A DNA stretch of 64,000 nucleotides from CAWIOX01 sp963837775 (GCA_963837775.1 CAWIOX010000030.1:372001-436000); one strand, 5' to 3'; shown: positions 44,641 to 55,536, counted from the first letter of the stretch. Program-made: numbers and translations. Notes: generated by a model from the letters alone, not told the origin.

Positions 44641-44903
44641 GATGTGCGTGCTTTAAACAGGTAAAACGTTATTTTAACAGCGGAAAGGCCGCTTATTCCC
44701 GACGAGGGGCGATCCGGCGCCGGGTTTTACGCTAGACTTGGCGAGCCGGGTCAAGCGCAGGTGCGCCGCTCAACTGGCTTTGACGGTTATTCGCCGCTGG
44801 CGGCATCGACGCTTTTGACCATGTTCAGAATATGGTTTTTTATTTCCCTATCGTCCCCACATTACAAAATTATCGCGACCAGACCTTCATTCCGGAGAAA
44901 TGC

Positions 44904-45992
44904 ATGAGTATCACAGCAGAAGCTATTAAAGAAGCGCTATCCAAAGTCATCGATCCGAATACGGAGAAAGACTTCATCTCGTCGAAATCGGCCAAGAACA
45001 TCCAGATCGACGGCAACGACGTGTCGCTCGATGTCGAACTCGGCTATCCGGCCAAGAGCCAGATCGAGGGCATCCGCAAGAACCTGATCGCCGCAGTGCG
45101 CACGGTGCCCGGCGTCGGCAATGTCAGCGTGAACGTGTACGTGAAAATCCTGTCGCATGCGGTGCAGCGCGGCGTGAAGCTGATGTCGAACGTGAAGAAC
45201 ATCATTGCGGTGGCGTCCGGCAAGGGCGGCGTCGGCAAATCCACCACCGCGGTCAATCTGGCGCTGGCGCTGGCGGCCGAAGGCGCGCAGGTCGGGATTC
45301 TGGATGCGGATATCTACGGCCCGTCGCTGCCGATGATGATGGGCATTGCCGGCCGTCCTGAAACCACCGACGGCAAGACCATGGAGCCGATGGAAAACCA
45401 CGGCCTGCAAGTGTCCTCGATCGGTTTCCTGATCGATCCGGACGAGCCGATGGTGTGGCGCGGCCCGATGGTCACGCAGGCGCTGCAGCAACTGCTGGAC
45501 CAGACCAACTGGCGCGACCTCGATTACCTGATCGTCGACATGCCGCCGGGCACCGGCGACATCCAGCTGACGCTGTCGCAAAAAGTGCCGGTCACCGGCG
45601 CGGTCATCGTCACCACGCCGCAGGACATCGCGCTGCTGGATGCGCGCAAGGGCCTGAAGATGTTCGAGAAGGTCGGCATTCCGATCCTCGGCATCGTCGA
45701 GAACATGAGCGTCCATATCTGCTCCAATTGCGGCCATGCCGAACATATCTTCGGTGCCGGCGGCGGCCAGAAGATGTGCGCCGAATACGGTGTCGATTTC
45801 CTCGGCGGCCTGCCGCTGACGATGTCGATCCGCGAACAGGCCGATTCGGGCAAGCCATCGGTGGTGGCCGACCCGGATGGCGCAATCGCGGCGATCTACA
45901 AGGGCATCGCCCGCAAAATCGCGGTCAGCGTCGCGGAAAAAGCCAAAGACATGACCAGCAAGTTCCCCAGCATCGTGATCAAGAACGATTAA
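44904..45992 (+). CDS. apbC: iron-sulfur cluster carrier protein ApbC/Mrp
   Basis: 362 residues. An N-terminal MIP18-like domain (~1-90) is followed by a P-loop NTPase with the deviant Walker A SGKGGVGKST, DADIYGPSLPMMMG and VDMPPGTGDIQLTL. SVHICSNCGHAEHIFG holds the CxxC that binds a bridging [4Fe-4S] cluster. It delivers clusters to apoproteins, fitting the many iron-sulfur proteins encoded downstream. The start at 44904 has GGAGAAA ahead. Followed by a terminator. Confidence 0.95.
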   Translation: MSITAEAIKEALSKVIDPNTEKDFISSKSAKNIQIDGNDVSLDVELGYPAKSQIEGIRKNLIAAVRTVPGVGNVSVNVYVKILSHAVQRGVKLMSNVKNIIAVASGKGGVGKSTTAVNLALALAAEGAQVGILDADIYGPSLPMMMGIAGRPETTDGKTMEPMENHGLQVSSIGFLIDPDEPMVWRGPMVTQALQQLLDQTNWRDLDYLIVDMPPGTGDIQLTLSQKVPVTGAVIVTTPQDIALLDARKGLKMFEKVGIPILGIVENMSVHICSNCGHAEHIFGAGGGQKMCAEYGVDFLGGLPLTMSIREQADSGKPSVVADPDGAIAAIYKGIARKIAVSVAEKAKDMTSKFPSIVIKND

Positions 45993-46021
45993 TCTGGTTT
46001 AACTTGCAGTATTAGTCGCAT

Positions 46022-46058
46022 AAGCCTTGCCCGTCATACCGACCGGCAAGGCTTTTTT
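46022..46058 (+). terminator. apbC intrinsic terminator
   Basis: AAGCCTTGCC pairs with GGCAAGGCTT, followed by six T. Confidence 0.92.
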
Positions 46059-46159
46059 GCGATCGGATCAGCATCCGGTTTGTGCAAGATCAAGATGCGG
46101 CCTGCGTTGCGGGATTGGAATGAGTGCAGCAGTTCTCAGGAAATGGGACGGATGCAACC

Positions 46160-46678
46160 ATGCAGACAGGCAGTATTCGGATCGGTGTCGTGATGCAGCG
46201 CGTGCGGCTCAACAACCGCTGGCAGTCTTATCAGTGGCGTCCGCTGGAAATCCTGTTCGATCACCTGATGCCGGGGGCCGGCCCGCGTTGCCTGCGGCAG
46301 GACGAGGCCGATACGCGCTGGCTGTTCGGCGGATTCGAGATCAGGCTGTTCAGCGACGAGGCGGAAGGCTATTTCCTGAATGCGACTTCGCCCCATCCCT
46401 GCTGGTTCGTGATGTGGCGCATCGAGCCGTTCGAGGAGGGCGAGATCGCGCTGCCGAAATCCATCACGCTGTCCTACAACGAGGCGGCGCGCCTGATGGA
46501 TGGCGGCGAGCAGGTCGATACGCTGCCGGCATCGCCGGACATCGTTGCAGCGCTGGCCGCCTTCGCCGCCGAGCATTATCAGCCGGAAGTGAAGCAAAAA
46601 CGCAAGAAACCGTCGTTTGAAGGCGGTGCCGGCGTCGAGCAAATGGCGCAGGCGGAAGGCCGCTCACATGGCCGCTGA
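46160..46678 (+). CDS. DUF3305 protein of the formate dehydrogenase locus
   Basis: 172 residues. IRIGVVMQRVRLNNRWQSYQWRPLEIL and WLFGGFEIRLFSDEAEGYFLNATSPHPCWFVMWRIEP fit the DUF3305 family, which is encoded with DUF3306 ahead of formate dehydrogenase genes in many proteobacteria. Soluble; biochemical role unknown, presumably accessory to maturation. Its stop overlaps the DUF3306 ATG. Confidence 0.82.
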   Translation: MQTGSIRIGVVMQRVRLNNRWQSYQWRPLEILFDHLMPGAGPRCLRQDEADTRWLFGGFEIRLFSDEAEGYFLNATSPHPCWFVMWRIEPFEEGEIALPKSITLSYNEAARLMDGGEQVDTLPASPDIVAALAAFAAEHYQPEVKQKRKKPSFEGGAGVEQMAQAEGRSHGR

Positions 46679-47140
46679 GGATTTCTTCAGGCGCTGGTCG
46701 AAACCAGCCAAAACGCTCTCAGCAGATGTTGCTGCGCCATCGGCTGCGGTTGTTCCCGTGCACTGAAATCAAAGCGGAGTGCGGAGCCGAAACCGCTGCC
46801 GTCGATGGCGGATGTAGCGCGCCTGACGCCGGAGTCGGATTATTCCGGCTTTCTGGCAAAAGGGGTGGACGAGGCAGTCAAGCGCTCGGCGCTCAAGAAA
46901 TTATTCACCGATCCCCATTTCAACATCATGGACGGGCTCGATATCTATGTCGGCGATTACAGCCAGCCCGACCCGATGCCGCCCGGCATGCTGGCCGCGT
47001 TGAACCATGCGCAAGCCTTGCTGGATCCGCTGCAACAGTTTGAATCGGCGTTGCCGGTAGCGGCGGCGCAGCCGGCACCGGACCAGGCGCCTGTGGCGCA
47101 AGCTGCCGATGCGGCGGTGTTGCCCGATCAGAGACGCTGA
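46668..47140 (+). CDS. DUF3306 protein of the formate dehydrogenase locus (frameshifted)
   Basis: About 157 residues. It opens MAAEDFFRRWSKPAK, the usual DUF3306 N-terminus, overlapping the DUF3305 stop by 11 bp. One break near 46757 (in a CCC run) shifts to LKSKRSAEPKPLPSMADVARLTPESDYSGFL, and the conserved LKKLFTDPHFNIMDGLDIYVGDYS follows. The tail is Ala/Pro/Gln-rich. Accessory gene of unknown action. An ATG at 46805 would give only the second part and misses the conserved opening. Confidence 0.8.
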
Positions 47141-47210
47141 CGGGCAGGAACCTACGGCCGCGCCCTGCGATGGCGGCGAGTCGCAATCCGGAAATCACAA
47201 AGGATCGCGC

Positions 47211-49306
47211 ATGACTACCCAGTTCAAGGTCTGCAATTGCAATCGCACGATGCCGCTCGATGCGGCGGCCGGCGCAGAACTGGGCGCGGCGCTGGGGACG
47301 GCGGCGCTGCCGGTCGCATCCGAACTGTGCCGGCGCGAGGTCGGCAGCGCGCTGCAGGCGCTGCAAGGCGATGATGACGTGGTGATCGGCTGCACCCAGG
47401 AGCGCGCGTTGTTTGGCGAACTGGCGCAAGCGACGACGGCGCCGCTGCGCTTCGTCAATCTGCGCGAAACCGGCGGCTGGAGCAGCCAGGCGCAGTCCGC
47501 GTTGCCGAAAATGGCGGCGCTGCTGGCCGCTGCGGCGCTGCCGGACCCGGAACCGGTGCCGACCGTCAGTTACCGCTCGGGCGGGCATGTGCTGATCATC
47601 GGCGCGGCCGATCGCGTGCTGCCCTGGGCCGCACGGCTGGGCGCGCAGCTCGATGTCAGCGTGCTGCTGACTGCCGGCGGCGAGGCCGAGATGCTGCAGG
47701 AACGCACCTTTCCGACCTATTCCGGCGCGCGCATACAGGTCGCGGGCTGGCTGGGGCAATTCAAGGTGCGCTGGCAGCAGGCCAATCCGATCGACTTGCA
47801 AGCGTGCACCCGCTGCAATGCCTGCATCGATGCCTGTCCGGAACACGCGATCGACCTGACGTTCCAGATCGATCTGGATAAATGTACGTCGCACCGCGCT
47901 TGCGTCAACGCCTGCGGAGCCGGTTGCCGCGATCGATTTTGCGCGCAGCGCGACCGGGCGCAGCGGCGAATTCGATCTGGTCTTCGACCTGTCCGACACC
48001 CCGCTGATCGCGCTGCATGCGCCGCCGCAGGGCTATTTCGCTCCCGGCCCCGACGCTGCGCGGCAGTTTGAAGCTGCGTTCGAGCTGCTGCAAATGGTCG
48101 GCGAGTTCGAGAAGCCGAAATTCTTCAGCTACAAGGAAAAGCTGTGCGCGCACAGCCGCAATACCCAAATCGGCTGCCATGCGTGCATCGACGTCTGCTC
48201 GGCAGAAGCGATCAGCCATCACGGCAATCAGATCCAGGTCAATCCCCATCTGTGCGCCGGTTGCGGCGCCTGCACCACGGTCTGTCCGTCCGGCGCGCTG
48301 GCGTATGCGTATCCGCGCGCGCCGGACATGGGGCTGCGCCTGAAAACCATGCTTTCCACCTATGCGAAGGCCGGCGGGCAGCAGGCCGCGCTGCTGCTGC
48401 ACAGCAAGGAGCAGGGCGCGGCCCTGATCAATCAGCTGGGCCGGCTGGCGACGATGGGCGGCAAGGGCATGCCGGCCCGCGTGATTCCGCTCGACGTGCA
48501 TCACACCGCGTCGGTCGGCATCGACTTGTGGCTGGCGGCGATCGCCTACGGCGCGGCGCAATGTCGCAGTCCTGCTGACCGGCGACGAAGCGCCGCAATA
48601 TGCGCAGGCGCTGGCGCAGCAGATCGCGATTGCGCAGCAGATCCTGTCCGGCCTCGGTTACGCCGGCACGCATCTGCAGCTGATCGATGCAAAGAATGCG
48701 GCCGAACTGGAAGTCGCGCTGCATGCATTGCCGGCTGCGCAGGCACCGGCGCAGCACGCGACCTTTCATGTGGCGGCGGAAAAGCGCTCGACGCTCGATT
48801 TTGCGCTCAGCCACTTGCTGAAATACGCACCGGCCCAACCCGATCTGATTCCTCTGCCGCCGGGTGCGCCGTACGGCGTCGTCAGCGTCGACCAGGATAA
48901 ATGCACGCTCTGCATGTCCTGCGTCGGCGCCTGCCCGGCATCGGCGCTGATGGATAACCAGAACCTGCCGCAGCTGCGTTTCGTCGAGAGCAATTGCGTG
49001 CAATGCGGTCTGTGTGAAACGACTTGCCCGGAACACGCGATCAGCCTGACGCCGCGCCTGCTGCTGACCGATGCGGCCCGGCAGCCGGCCATCTTGAACC
49101 AGGCGCAGCCCTACCATTGCATCCGCTGCGGCAAACCGTTCGGCACCCTGCAAATGATCGAGAACATGCTGGGAAAACTGGCGCTGCATGGCGCGTTCGC
49201 CGGCAATCTGGACCGGATCAGGATGTGCTCCGACTGCCGCGTGGTCGACATGATGGAAAACAAGCACGAAACCTCGATTGTCGATGCGCAGCGCCCGCAT
49301 CGGTAA
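47211..49306 (+). CDS. multi-cluster 4Fe-4S ferredoxin-like protein (two frameshifts)
   Basis: About 698 residues with breaks near 47920 and 48565. Cysteine motifs in order: CTRCNACIDACP, then an atypical CTSHRACVNAC, CHACIDVC, CAGCGACTTVCP, CTLCMSCVGACP and CVQCGLCETTCP, and finally CIRC...CSDC. This allows roughly five or six [4Fe-4S] clusters, enough for an electron wire. The N-terminal CNCNRTMPLD resembles a heterodisulfide-reductase-like segment. Standard companion of Tat-exported formate dehydrogenases in Burkholderiales; probably a cytoplasmic electron carrier or a maturation factor. No transmembrane helix. Confidence 0.82.
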
Positions 49307-49394
49307 GGGATGGTCTGTGTGCAGGTAAGCAGGTAATTGAGGGTGAATGTCCACCAAGAGCACGACAGGCACGAAAAAATGGGCTGCAGCCAAT

Positions 49395-49471
49395 AAATAA
49401 TACTCTAGGGTAGTATATTTACAGGGCCAATGAATCTATGCGGCAAGTGCTATAAAAATGCATATACCCCC
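49395..49471 (+). repeat. 75-bp intergenic repeat, copy 8
   Basis: Forward copy between the ferredoxin gene and torD: AAATAATAC, AGTATATTT, GCCAATGAATCTATGCGGCA, TATACCCCC. Arms exchanged as in copy 5. It is 88 nt after the ferredoxin gene stop. Confidence 0.85.
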
Positions 49472-49555
49472 TGCTTTTTATAAAAATAATGGTGCCGGAA
49501 GCACTTTTCCAGCCGGCCCCGGAGAAGGCCGAAATCAGTTGAGAAGGAATTGCCG

Positions 49556-50167
49556 ATGACGACGCAAGCACTGAAATTCGAGGCACCCGACCGCGGCGAA
49601 GAGGCCGCGCGCGCCGATCTGTATGGCTTGCTGGCGACGCTGCTGCATGCGCCGCCGCCGCAGGCGCTGCTGGACACGATCGCATCGGCGCCAGCCGCGG
49701 GCGAGGGCGTTCTGCAACTGGCGTGGAACGGCCTGGTGTCGGCCTGCCGGCAGGCGCAGGCGGACGCCGTTCGCGCTGAATATGAGCTGCTGTTCATCGG
49801 CGTCGGCAAGCCGGAGGTGATGCTGTACGGTTCGTATTACCTGTCCGGCTTCCTGATGGAAAAACCGCTGGTGGCGCTGCGCACCGACCTTGCCAATCTC
49901 GGCCTGCAGCGGCCGGAGTCGGTGGTCGAAAGCGAGGACCATATCGCCTTCGTGTGCGAGGTGATGCGTTATTTGATTGCTGCCGACGATGTGATGCCGG
50001 CAAATGTTGCGACGCAAAAAACCTTCTTTGCAACGCATATGCAGCGCTGGGTGATCGATGCCTGTGCCGCGATCGAGGCGCACCCGCAATCGGCGTTCTA
50101 TCAAGCCGTCGCGCGACTGGCGCGCAGTTTTTTTGAAGTGGAAATGCAGGCGTTTGATATGGCGTAA
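49556..50167 (+). CDS. TorD/DmsD-family chaperone for formate dehydrogenase
   Basis: 203 residues, all helical. RADLYGLLATLLHAPPPQALL at the start, AVRAEYELLFIGVGKPEVMLYGSYYLSGFLMEKPL in the middle and EDHIAFVCEVMRYLIA give the TorD family pattern (ExD/EH core). It binds Tat signal peptides of molybdoenzymes and holds them back until cofactor loading. AGAAGGA precedes the ATG at 49556. First gene of the structural block. Confidence 0.86.
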   Translation: MTTQALKFEAPDRGEEAARADLYGLLATLLHAPPPQALLDTIASAPAAGEGVLQLAWNGLVSACRQAQADAVRAEYELLFIGVGKPEVMLYGSYYLSGFLMEKPLVALRTDLANLGLQRPESVVESEDHIAFVCEVMRYLIAADDVMPANVATQKTFFATHMQRWVIDACAAIEAHPQSAFYQAVARLARSFFEVEMQAFDMA

Positions 50168-50287
50168 CGATGTCCCAACAAAAATAATAATAGAGACAAT
50201 GCGGATTGAAGTATTGCAAAGATTTGCATACCTTTATAACTGGGTGGTTAGTTTGGCATTTTCCGCTGAGATTCTCAGGAGACGAGA

Positions 50288-50485
50288 ATGGAACAGAAAA
50301 GCAATATCGGGCGCCGCAGTTTCTTTGCCGGTTTGGCCCTGCTGGGCGTTGCGGGCACCGCGCTGAAACTGACCCGGCCGACACCTTCTGCGGGCGTGAT
50401 TGGCACCGCGCAAGCGGAGCCTGAGGGCGACAGTTACCGTTTGACTGAACACATCAAAAAATATTACCGCACCACCACCATCTAA
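50288..50485 (+). CDS. small Tat-signal protein of the formate dehydrogenase region
   Basis: 65 residues: IGRRSFFAGLALLGVAGTALKL is a twin-arginine signal and the rest is ~35 residues ending RLTEHIKKYYRTTTI. Matches the short 'formate dehydrogenase region TAT target' family. Perhaps a structural subunit or export helper of the complex. AGGAGA precedes the ATG, and it ends 11 bp before the catalytic subunit. Confidence 0.82.
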   Translation: MEQKSNIGRRSFFAGLALLGVAGTALKLTRPTPSAGVIGTAQAEPEGDSYRLTEHIKKYYRTTTI

Positions 50486-50496
50486 CCACCGAGGTA

Positions 50497-53464
50497 ATGA
50501 CGATGCTGTTGACTCGCAAAGGCGCCGCTGGCGAGCGCGCGCATAACCGTTTCTCGTCCGGCCTGGCGGAAAGCCTGTCGCGTGCATTGCCGACCATGGA
50601 TCGCCGGACATTCCTGAAGCGCTCCGGGATCGGCGTCGGCGCCGGCATCGCCGCTTCGCAACTGGGTTTGATCAGGAAGGCCGAGGCGGCGGCCGATGAA
50701 AAAGCCGCCGGCGGCAAGATCGAAGTCAAACGCACCGTCTGCACCCATTGCTCGGTCGGCTGCGCGGTCGATGCGGTGGTGCAAAACGGCGTCTGGGTGC
50801 GCCAGGAGCCGGTATTCGATTCCCCGATCAATCTGGGCGCGCATTGCGCCAAGGGCGCCGCGCTGCGCGAGCACGGGCATGGCGACTACCGCTTGAAGTA
50901 TCCGATGAAGCTGGTCAACGGCAAGTACCAGCGCATCAGCTGGGATGCGGCACTCGGCGAAATCTCCGCCAAGATGCTCGATATCAGAAAGACCAGCGGT
51001 CCGGATTCGGTGTTCTGGGTCGGTTCGTCCAAGCACAACAACGAACAGGCGGCGCTGCTGCGCAAGTTCGTTTCCTTCTTCGGCAGCAATAACTGCGATC
51101 ACCAGGCGCGCATCTGCCATTCGACCACGGTCGCAGGCGTGGCCAACACCTGGGGTTACGGCGCGATGACCAACAGCTACAACGATATCCAGAATGCGAA
51201 GGCGGCGCTGTTCATCGGCTCGAATGCGGCCGAGGCGCATCCGGTATCGATGCTGCACATCCTGCATGCGAAGGAAACCGGCTGCAAGATGATCGTGGTC
51301 GATCCGCGCTATACCCGCACCGCCGCCAAGGCGGACCACTATATCCGCATCCGCTCAGGCTCCGACATCCCCTTCCTGTACGGCATGCTGTACCACATCT
51401 TCAAGAACGGCTGGGAAGACCAGAAATACATCAATGACCGCGTCTATGGGATGGACAAGATCAGGGACGAAGTGCAGAAGTGGACCCCGGACAAGGTCGA
51501 GGAAGCCTGCGGCATCGCGGAGGCGGAAGTGCTGATGGCGGCCGAAACGATGGCGAAGAACCGTCCGTCGACGATCATCTGGTGCATGGGGCAGACCCAG
51601 CACACGATCGGCAATGCGATCGTGCGCGCATCGTGCATCCTGCAACTGGCGCTGGGCAATGTCGGCAAATCCGGCGGCGGCACCAATATCTTCCGTGGCC
51701 ACGACAACGTGCAGGGCGCAACCGACGTCGGCCCCAATCCGGATTCGCTGCCCGGTTATTACGGGCTGGCCACCGGCGCCTGGAAACACTGGTGCACGGT
51801 GTGGGGCGTCGATTACGAATGGGTGAAGAAGCAGTTTGCGTCGCAGGAAATGATGGAAAAATCCGGCACCACCGTGTCGCGCTGGATCGATGCGGTGCTG
51901 GAGAAGAATGAACTGATCGACCAGGACAACAACGTGCAGGCAATGGTGTTCTGGGGCCATGCGCCGAACTCGCAGACGCGCGGCCTGGAGATGAAAAAGG
52001 CGTTCGACAAGCTCGACCTGCTGGTGGTCATCGATCCCTACCCGTCCGCCACCGCCGCGATGGCCGCGATGAAAGTCGATGGACAGGAGCTCAACCAAAA
52101 TCGTGCGGTGTACCTGTTGCCGGCCTCGACCCAATTCGAGACTTCCGGCTCGGTGACGGCGTCCAACCGGTCCCTGCAATGGCGCGAAAAAGTGATCGAG
52201 CCCCTGTTCGAGTCGCGTACCGACCAGATGATCATGTATCAGCTGGCGCAAAAGCTCGGCTTCGGCAAGGAACTGGTGGCCAGGCTCAAGCTGGTGCCGG
52301 CCAAGGGCGGGATGATGGAGCCGGAACCGGAGTCGATGCTGGAAGAGATCAATCGCGGCACCTTCACCATCGGCTATTCCGGCCAGTCGCCGCAGCGCCT
52401 GAAGGCGCACATGCGCAATATGCACCTGTTCGACGTGAAGACCCTGAAATGCAAGGGCGGCAAGGACCCGGTGTCCGGTTACGACCTGAGCGGCGACTAC
52501 TTCGGCTTGCCGTGGCCGTGCTACGGCACGCCGGAACTGAAGCATCCGGGCTCGGCCAACCTGTACGACACCTCGGTGCATGTGATGGAAGGCGGCGGCA
52601 ATTTCCGCGCCAATTTCGGCGTCGAAAGAGAGGGCGTCAATTTGCTGGCGGAAGACGGTTCGCATTCCAAGGGCGCCGACATCACCACCGGCTACCCGGA
52701 ATTCGATCATGTGCTGCTGAAGAAGCTGGGCTGGTGGGATGAACTGAGCGAGGCCGAGAAGAACGGCCGCCGAAGGCAAGAACTGGAAGACCGATCTGTC
52801 CGGCGGCATCATCCGCGTGGTGATGAAAAACCACGGCTGTCATCCGTTCGGCAATGCGAAGGCGCGCGCGGTGGTGTGGAATTTTCCCGACCCGGTGCCG
52901 CTGCATCGCGAACCCCTGTACGGAACGCGTCCCGATCTGGTCGCGAAATATCCGACCCACGACGACAAGAAGGCGTTCTGGCGTTTGCCGACGCTGTACA
53001 AGTCGCTGCAGGACAAGAACATCGAAGCCAAGCTGTATGAGAAATTCCCGATCATCCTGACTTCCGGCCGCCTGGTCGAATACGAGGGCGGCGGCGAGGA
53101 GACGCGTTCCAACCCCTGGCTGGCCGAGTTGCAGCAGGAAAATTTTGTCGAGATCAATCCGAAGGCAGCCGCCGAGCGCGGCATCCGGGATGGCGAGTAC
53201 GTGATCGTCTCGACGCCGACCGGCGCCCGCATCAAGGTCAAGGCGCTGGTGACGCCGCGCGTCGGCCCGGATACCGCATTCATCCCGTTCCACTTCTCGG
53301 GCTGGTGGCAGGGCAAGGACCTGAAAGAGTATTACCCGGAAGGCGCAATGCCGATCGTGCGCGGCGAAGCGGTCAATACCGCCACCACCTACGGCTACGA
53401 TGCGGTGACGATGATGCAGGAAAGCAAAACGACCATCTGCAATATCGAGCGGTTCGTGGCGTGA
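50497..53464 (+). CDS. fdhA: formate dehydrogenase catalytic (alpha) subunit, periplasmic (frameshifted)
   Basis: About 989 residues with one break near 52765. A twin-arginine signal with RR at 36-37 (DRRTFLKRS) directs export of the folded enzyme. The [4Fe-4S] site is C82-C85-C89-C117. The Mo/W ligand is Cys207 in HQARICHS, encoded by TGC, so no selenocysteine is needed. Bis-MGD-binding blocks include GSNAAEAHPV, WCMGQTQHTIG and GNVGKSGGGTNIFRGHDNVQG. After the break come VVMKNHGCHPFGN and the C-terminal cap. Oxidises formate to CO2 in the periplasm and passes electrons to the beta subunit. Confidence 0.93.
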
Positions 53465-53493
53465 TGTCCGGGGTCGGCTGAGGAGACGGGAAA

Positions 53494-54123
53494 ATGGCAC
53501 GAATGAAATTCATCTGCGACGCCGAACGCTGCATAGAGTGCAACAGTTGCGCGACCGCTTGCAAAAACGAAAATGAAGTCCCCTGGGGCGTGAACCGGCG
53601 TCGGGTGGTGACCATCAATGATGGCGTGGTCGGCCAGGAAAAATCGATTTCCGTCGCCTGCATGCATTGTTCCGATGCACCCTGCATGGCGGTATGTCCG
53701 GTCGATTGCTTTTATCGCACCGATGAAGGCGTGGTGCTGCACGACAAGGATGTCTGTATCGGCTGCGGTTACTGTTCGTATGCGTGCCCGTTCGGTGCGC
53801 CGCAATTTCCATCGAACGGCACCTTCGGCTTGCGCGGCAAGATGGACAAGTGCACGTTCTGCGCCGGCGGCCCGGAAAAGGACGGCTCGCAAGCCGAGTT
53901 CGAGAAATACGGCCGCAACCGTCTGGCCGAAGGGAAATTGCCCGCCTGCGCCGAAATGTGCTCGACCAAGGCGCTGCTGGGCGGCGACGGCGACGTGATT
54001 GCCGATATTTTCCGCAATCGGGTGATCAAGCGCGGCAAGGGCAGCGAAGTGTGGGGCTGGGGCACCGCGTATGGCCGCGCGCCGCATCCGGACGCCGCAG
54101 CGCCGGAGGAGAAGAAATCATGA
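53494..54123 (+). CDS. fdhB: formate dehydrogenase iron-sulfur (beta) subunit
   Basis: 209 residues. Four [4Fe-4S] binding sets: CIECNSCATAC, CMHCSDAPCMAVCP, CIGCGYCSYACP and CTFC..CAEMC. This is the FDH3-type beta subunit, shorter than FdnH and lacking its membrane anchor helix. It carries electrons from the catalytic subunit to cytochrome b. GAGGAGAC precedes the ATG; its stop overlaps the next ATG by 4 bp. Confidence 0.94.
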   Translation: MARMKFICDAERCIECNSCATACKNENEVPWGVNRRRVVTINDGVVGQEKSISVACMHCSDAPCMAVCPVDCFYRTDEGVVLHDKDVCIGCGYCSYACPFGAPQFPSNGTFGLRGKMDKCTFCAGGPEKDGSQAEFEKYGRNRLAEGKLPACAEMCSTKALLGGDGDVIADIFRNRVIKRGKGSEVWGWGTAYGRAPHPDAAAPEEKKS

Positions 54124-54344
54124 CACGCTTATGTTGGATCGTGCTCTTGCCCTTCGTTCTGCTTGCCTGCGGCGAAAGAGATCAAGCGCTGGGCGCTGGC
54201 GGTAAAAAAACCGATGGCAAGCCTTGGCAGGGTGCGCAAAACGGCTTTGTCGACAGCGGCTGGGCGCCTGGCGACAAGGCCAGCTGGGAGCAGAAAATTC
54301 GCACGCGCGGCCAGAATCAAAACGACTACGCAAAGGCGAACTGA
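54120..54344 (+). CDS. small lipoprotein of the formate dehydrogenase operon
   Basis: 74 residues. LPFVLLACGE is a lipobox, and the mature ~55 residues are polar (WQGAQNGFVDSGWAPGDKASWEQKIRTRGQNQNDY). Overlaps the beta-subunit stop (ATGA), hence translationally coupled. No family recognised with certainty. Position suggests a periplasmic accessory to the complex. Confidence 0.65.
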   Translation: MTRLCWIVLLPFVLLACGERDQALGAGGKKTDGKPWQGAQNGFVDSGWAPGDKASWEQKIRTRGQNQNDYAKAN

Positions 54345-54368
54345 TCCGATCGTGCAACAGGAGGCAGC

Positions 54369-55527
54369 ATGAAAAAATGGATTGCCGGCTGCGCAGCGAG
54401 TCTGCTGCTCGTGGTTGGCGCGGGTCATGTTGCAATGGCGCAAAATGCCGATGCCAGCAAGGCAGAGCCTGCTGCGCCAGTCGCTGCCCAGGCCAGTGCC
54501 GACAGGTCGAGCCGGTCGATATCCTGAAGCAGAATCAGGCCGAGCGCAGCAGGGATCAGCCCGGCAATCTGGCGCCGACCTACCGCATCGTCGTGGAGGG
54601 CCGGAAAAATTATTCCAGCCTGCCTGCGCGCGAGGCCGGCATCCTGATCCAGCCCAAGGCGCAATTCTTCGGGCAGCCGCGCGCGACCACGGCCGGCGAG
54701 GCGTGGCGACAATATCTCAACGGGCCACTGACGAAAATCGGTGGCTGGCTGCTGCTGTTCACGCTGCTGGTGCTGGGCGCAATATATTTGTTCATGGGGC
54801 AGGTCAAGTTGAAGGAAAAACGCTACGGGGCGTCTGATTGAACGCTTCACGCCATTCGAACGCCTGGCCCATTGGACTACCGCGATCAGTTTCGTGCTCC
54901 TGGCCATCACGGGCATCACGCTGCTGTTTGGAAAGTACGTGCTGCTGCCGGTGTTCGGTTTGACCCTGTTCGGCTGGCTGGCATTCGCCTGCAAAAACAT
55001 CCACAATTTTGTCGGCCCGGTGTTTTTCGGGGGGATCGTCGTGCTTTTCATCTTATTCGTGAAACATAATCTGCCGGCCGCCTCCGACCTGAAATGGCTG
55101 GTCAAGCTGGGCGGCATGTACGGCGGTGCGCATGTCAGTTCCGGCCGTTTCAATGGCGGCGAGAAAATCTGGTTTTGGGGTGGCGTTGTTCTGCTGGGAT
55201 TGATCGTCAGCGCATCCGGGTTCGTGCTGGATATGCTGGTGCCGGGTTTCGATTACACGCGCGGCAACATGCAGATCGCCAGCATTATTCATATTGTCGG
55301 GGGCGATACTGGTCGCAAGCGTGGCGCTGGGCCATATTTACATGGGAACCATCGGTGTGGAAGGCGCATATGAAGGAATGCGTACCGGTTATGTCGATGA
55401 CACCTGGGCCAAGGAACACCACGACCTGTGGTATGACGATATCCAGTCCGGCAAGGTGCCACGCATTCGTACCCGGCAGGGGACGGCCGACATTGGCAGC
55501 TCGGTCGACACATCAACTACCAGATAA
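54369..55527 (+). CDS. fdhC: formate dehydrogenase cytochrome b (gamma) subunit (three frameshifts)
   Basis: About 386 residues with breaks near 54510, 54825 and 55310. A cleavable signal (HVAMA|QNADA) is followed by a periplasmic region with DILKQNQAERSRDQPGNLAPTYRIVVEG and FFGQPRATTAGEAWRQYLNGPL. Membrane helices follow: GGWLLLFTLLVLGAIYLFMG, FERLAHWTTAISFVLLAITGITLLFG, FVGPVFFGGIVVLFI, FWGGVVLLGLIVSASGFVLDM and IIHIVG..ASVALGHIYMGT. Conserved His ligands for two hemes b are present (LAHWTT, KNIHNF, IIHI, LGHIYMG). Reduces quinone with electrons from formate. Confidence 0.88.
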
Positions 55528-55536
55528 GGTGCAAGG

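Noticed and set aside
42793..44664. 623-residue open frame on the plus strand
   Set aside because: Antisense to metG; the same shadow pattern, no recognisable motif.
51100..51120. Selenocysteine in formate dehydrogenase alpha
   Set aside because: The active-site codon is TGC (Cys207); there is no TGA and no following SECIS-like hairpin is needed.
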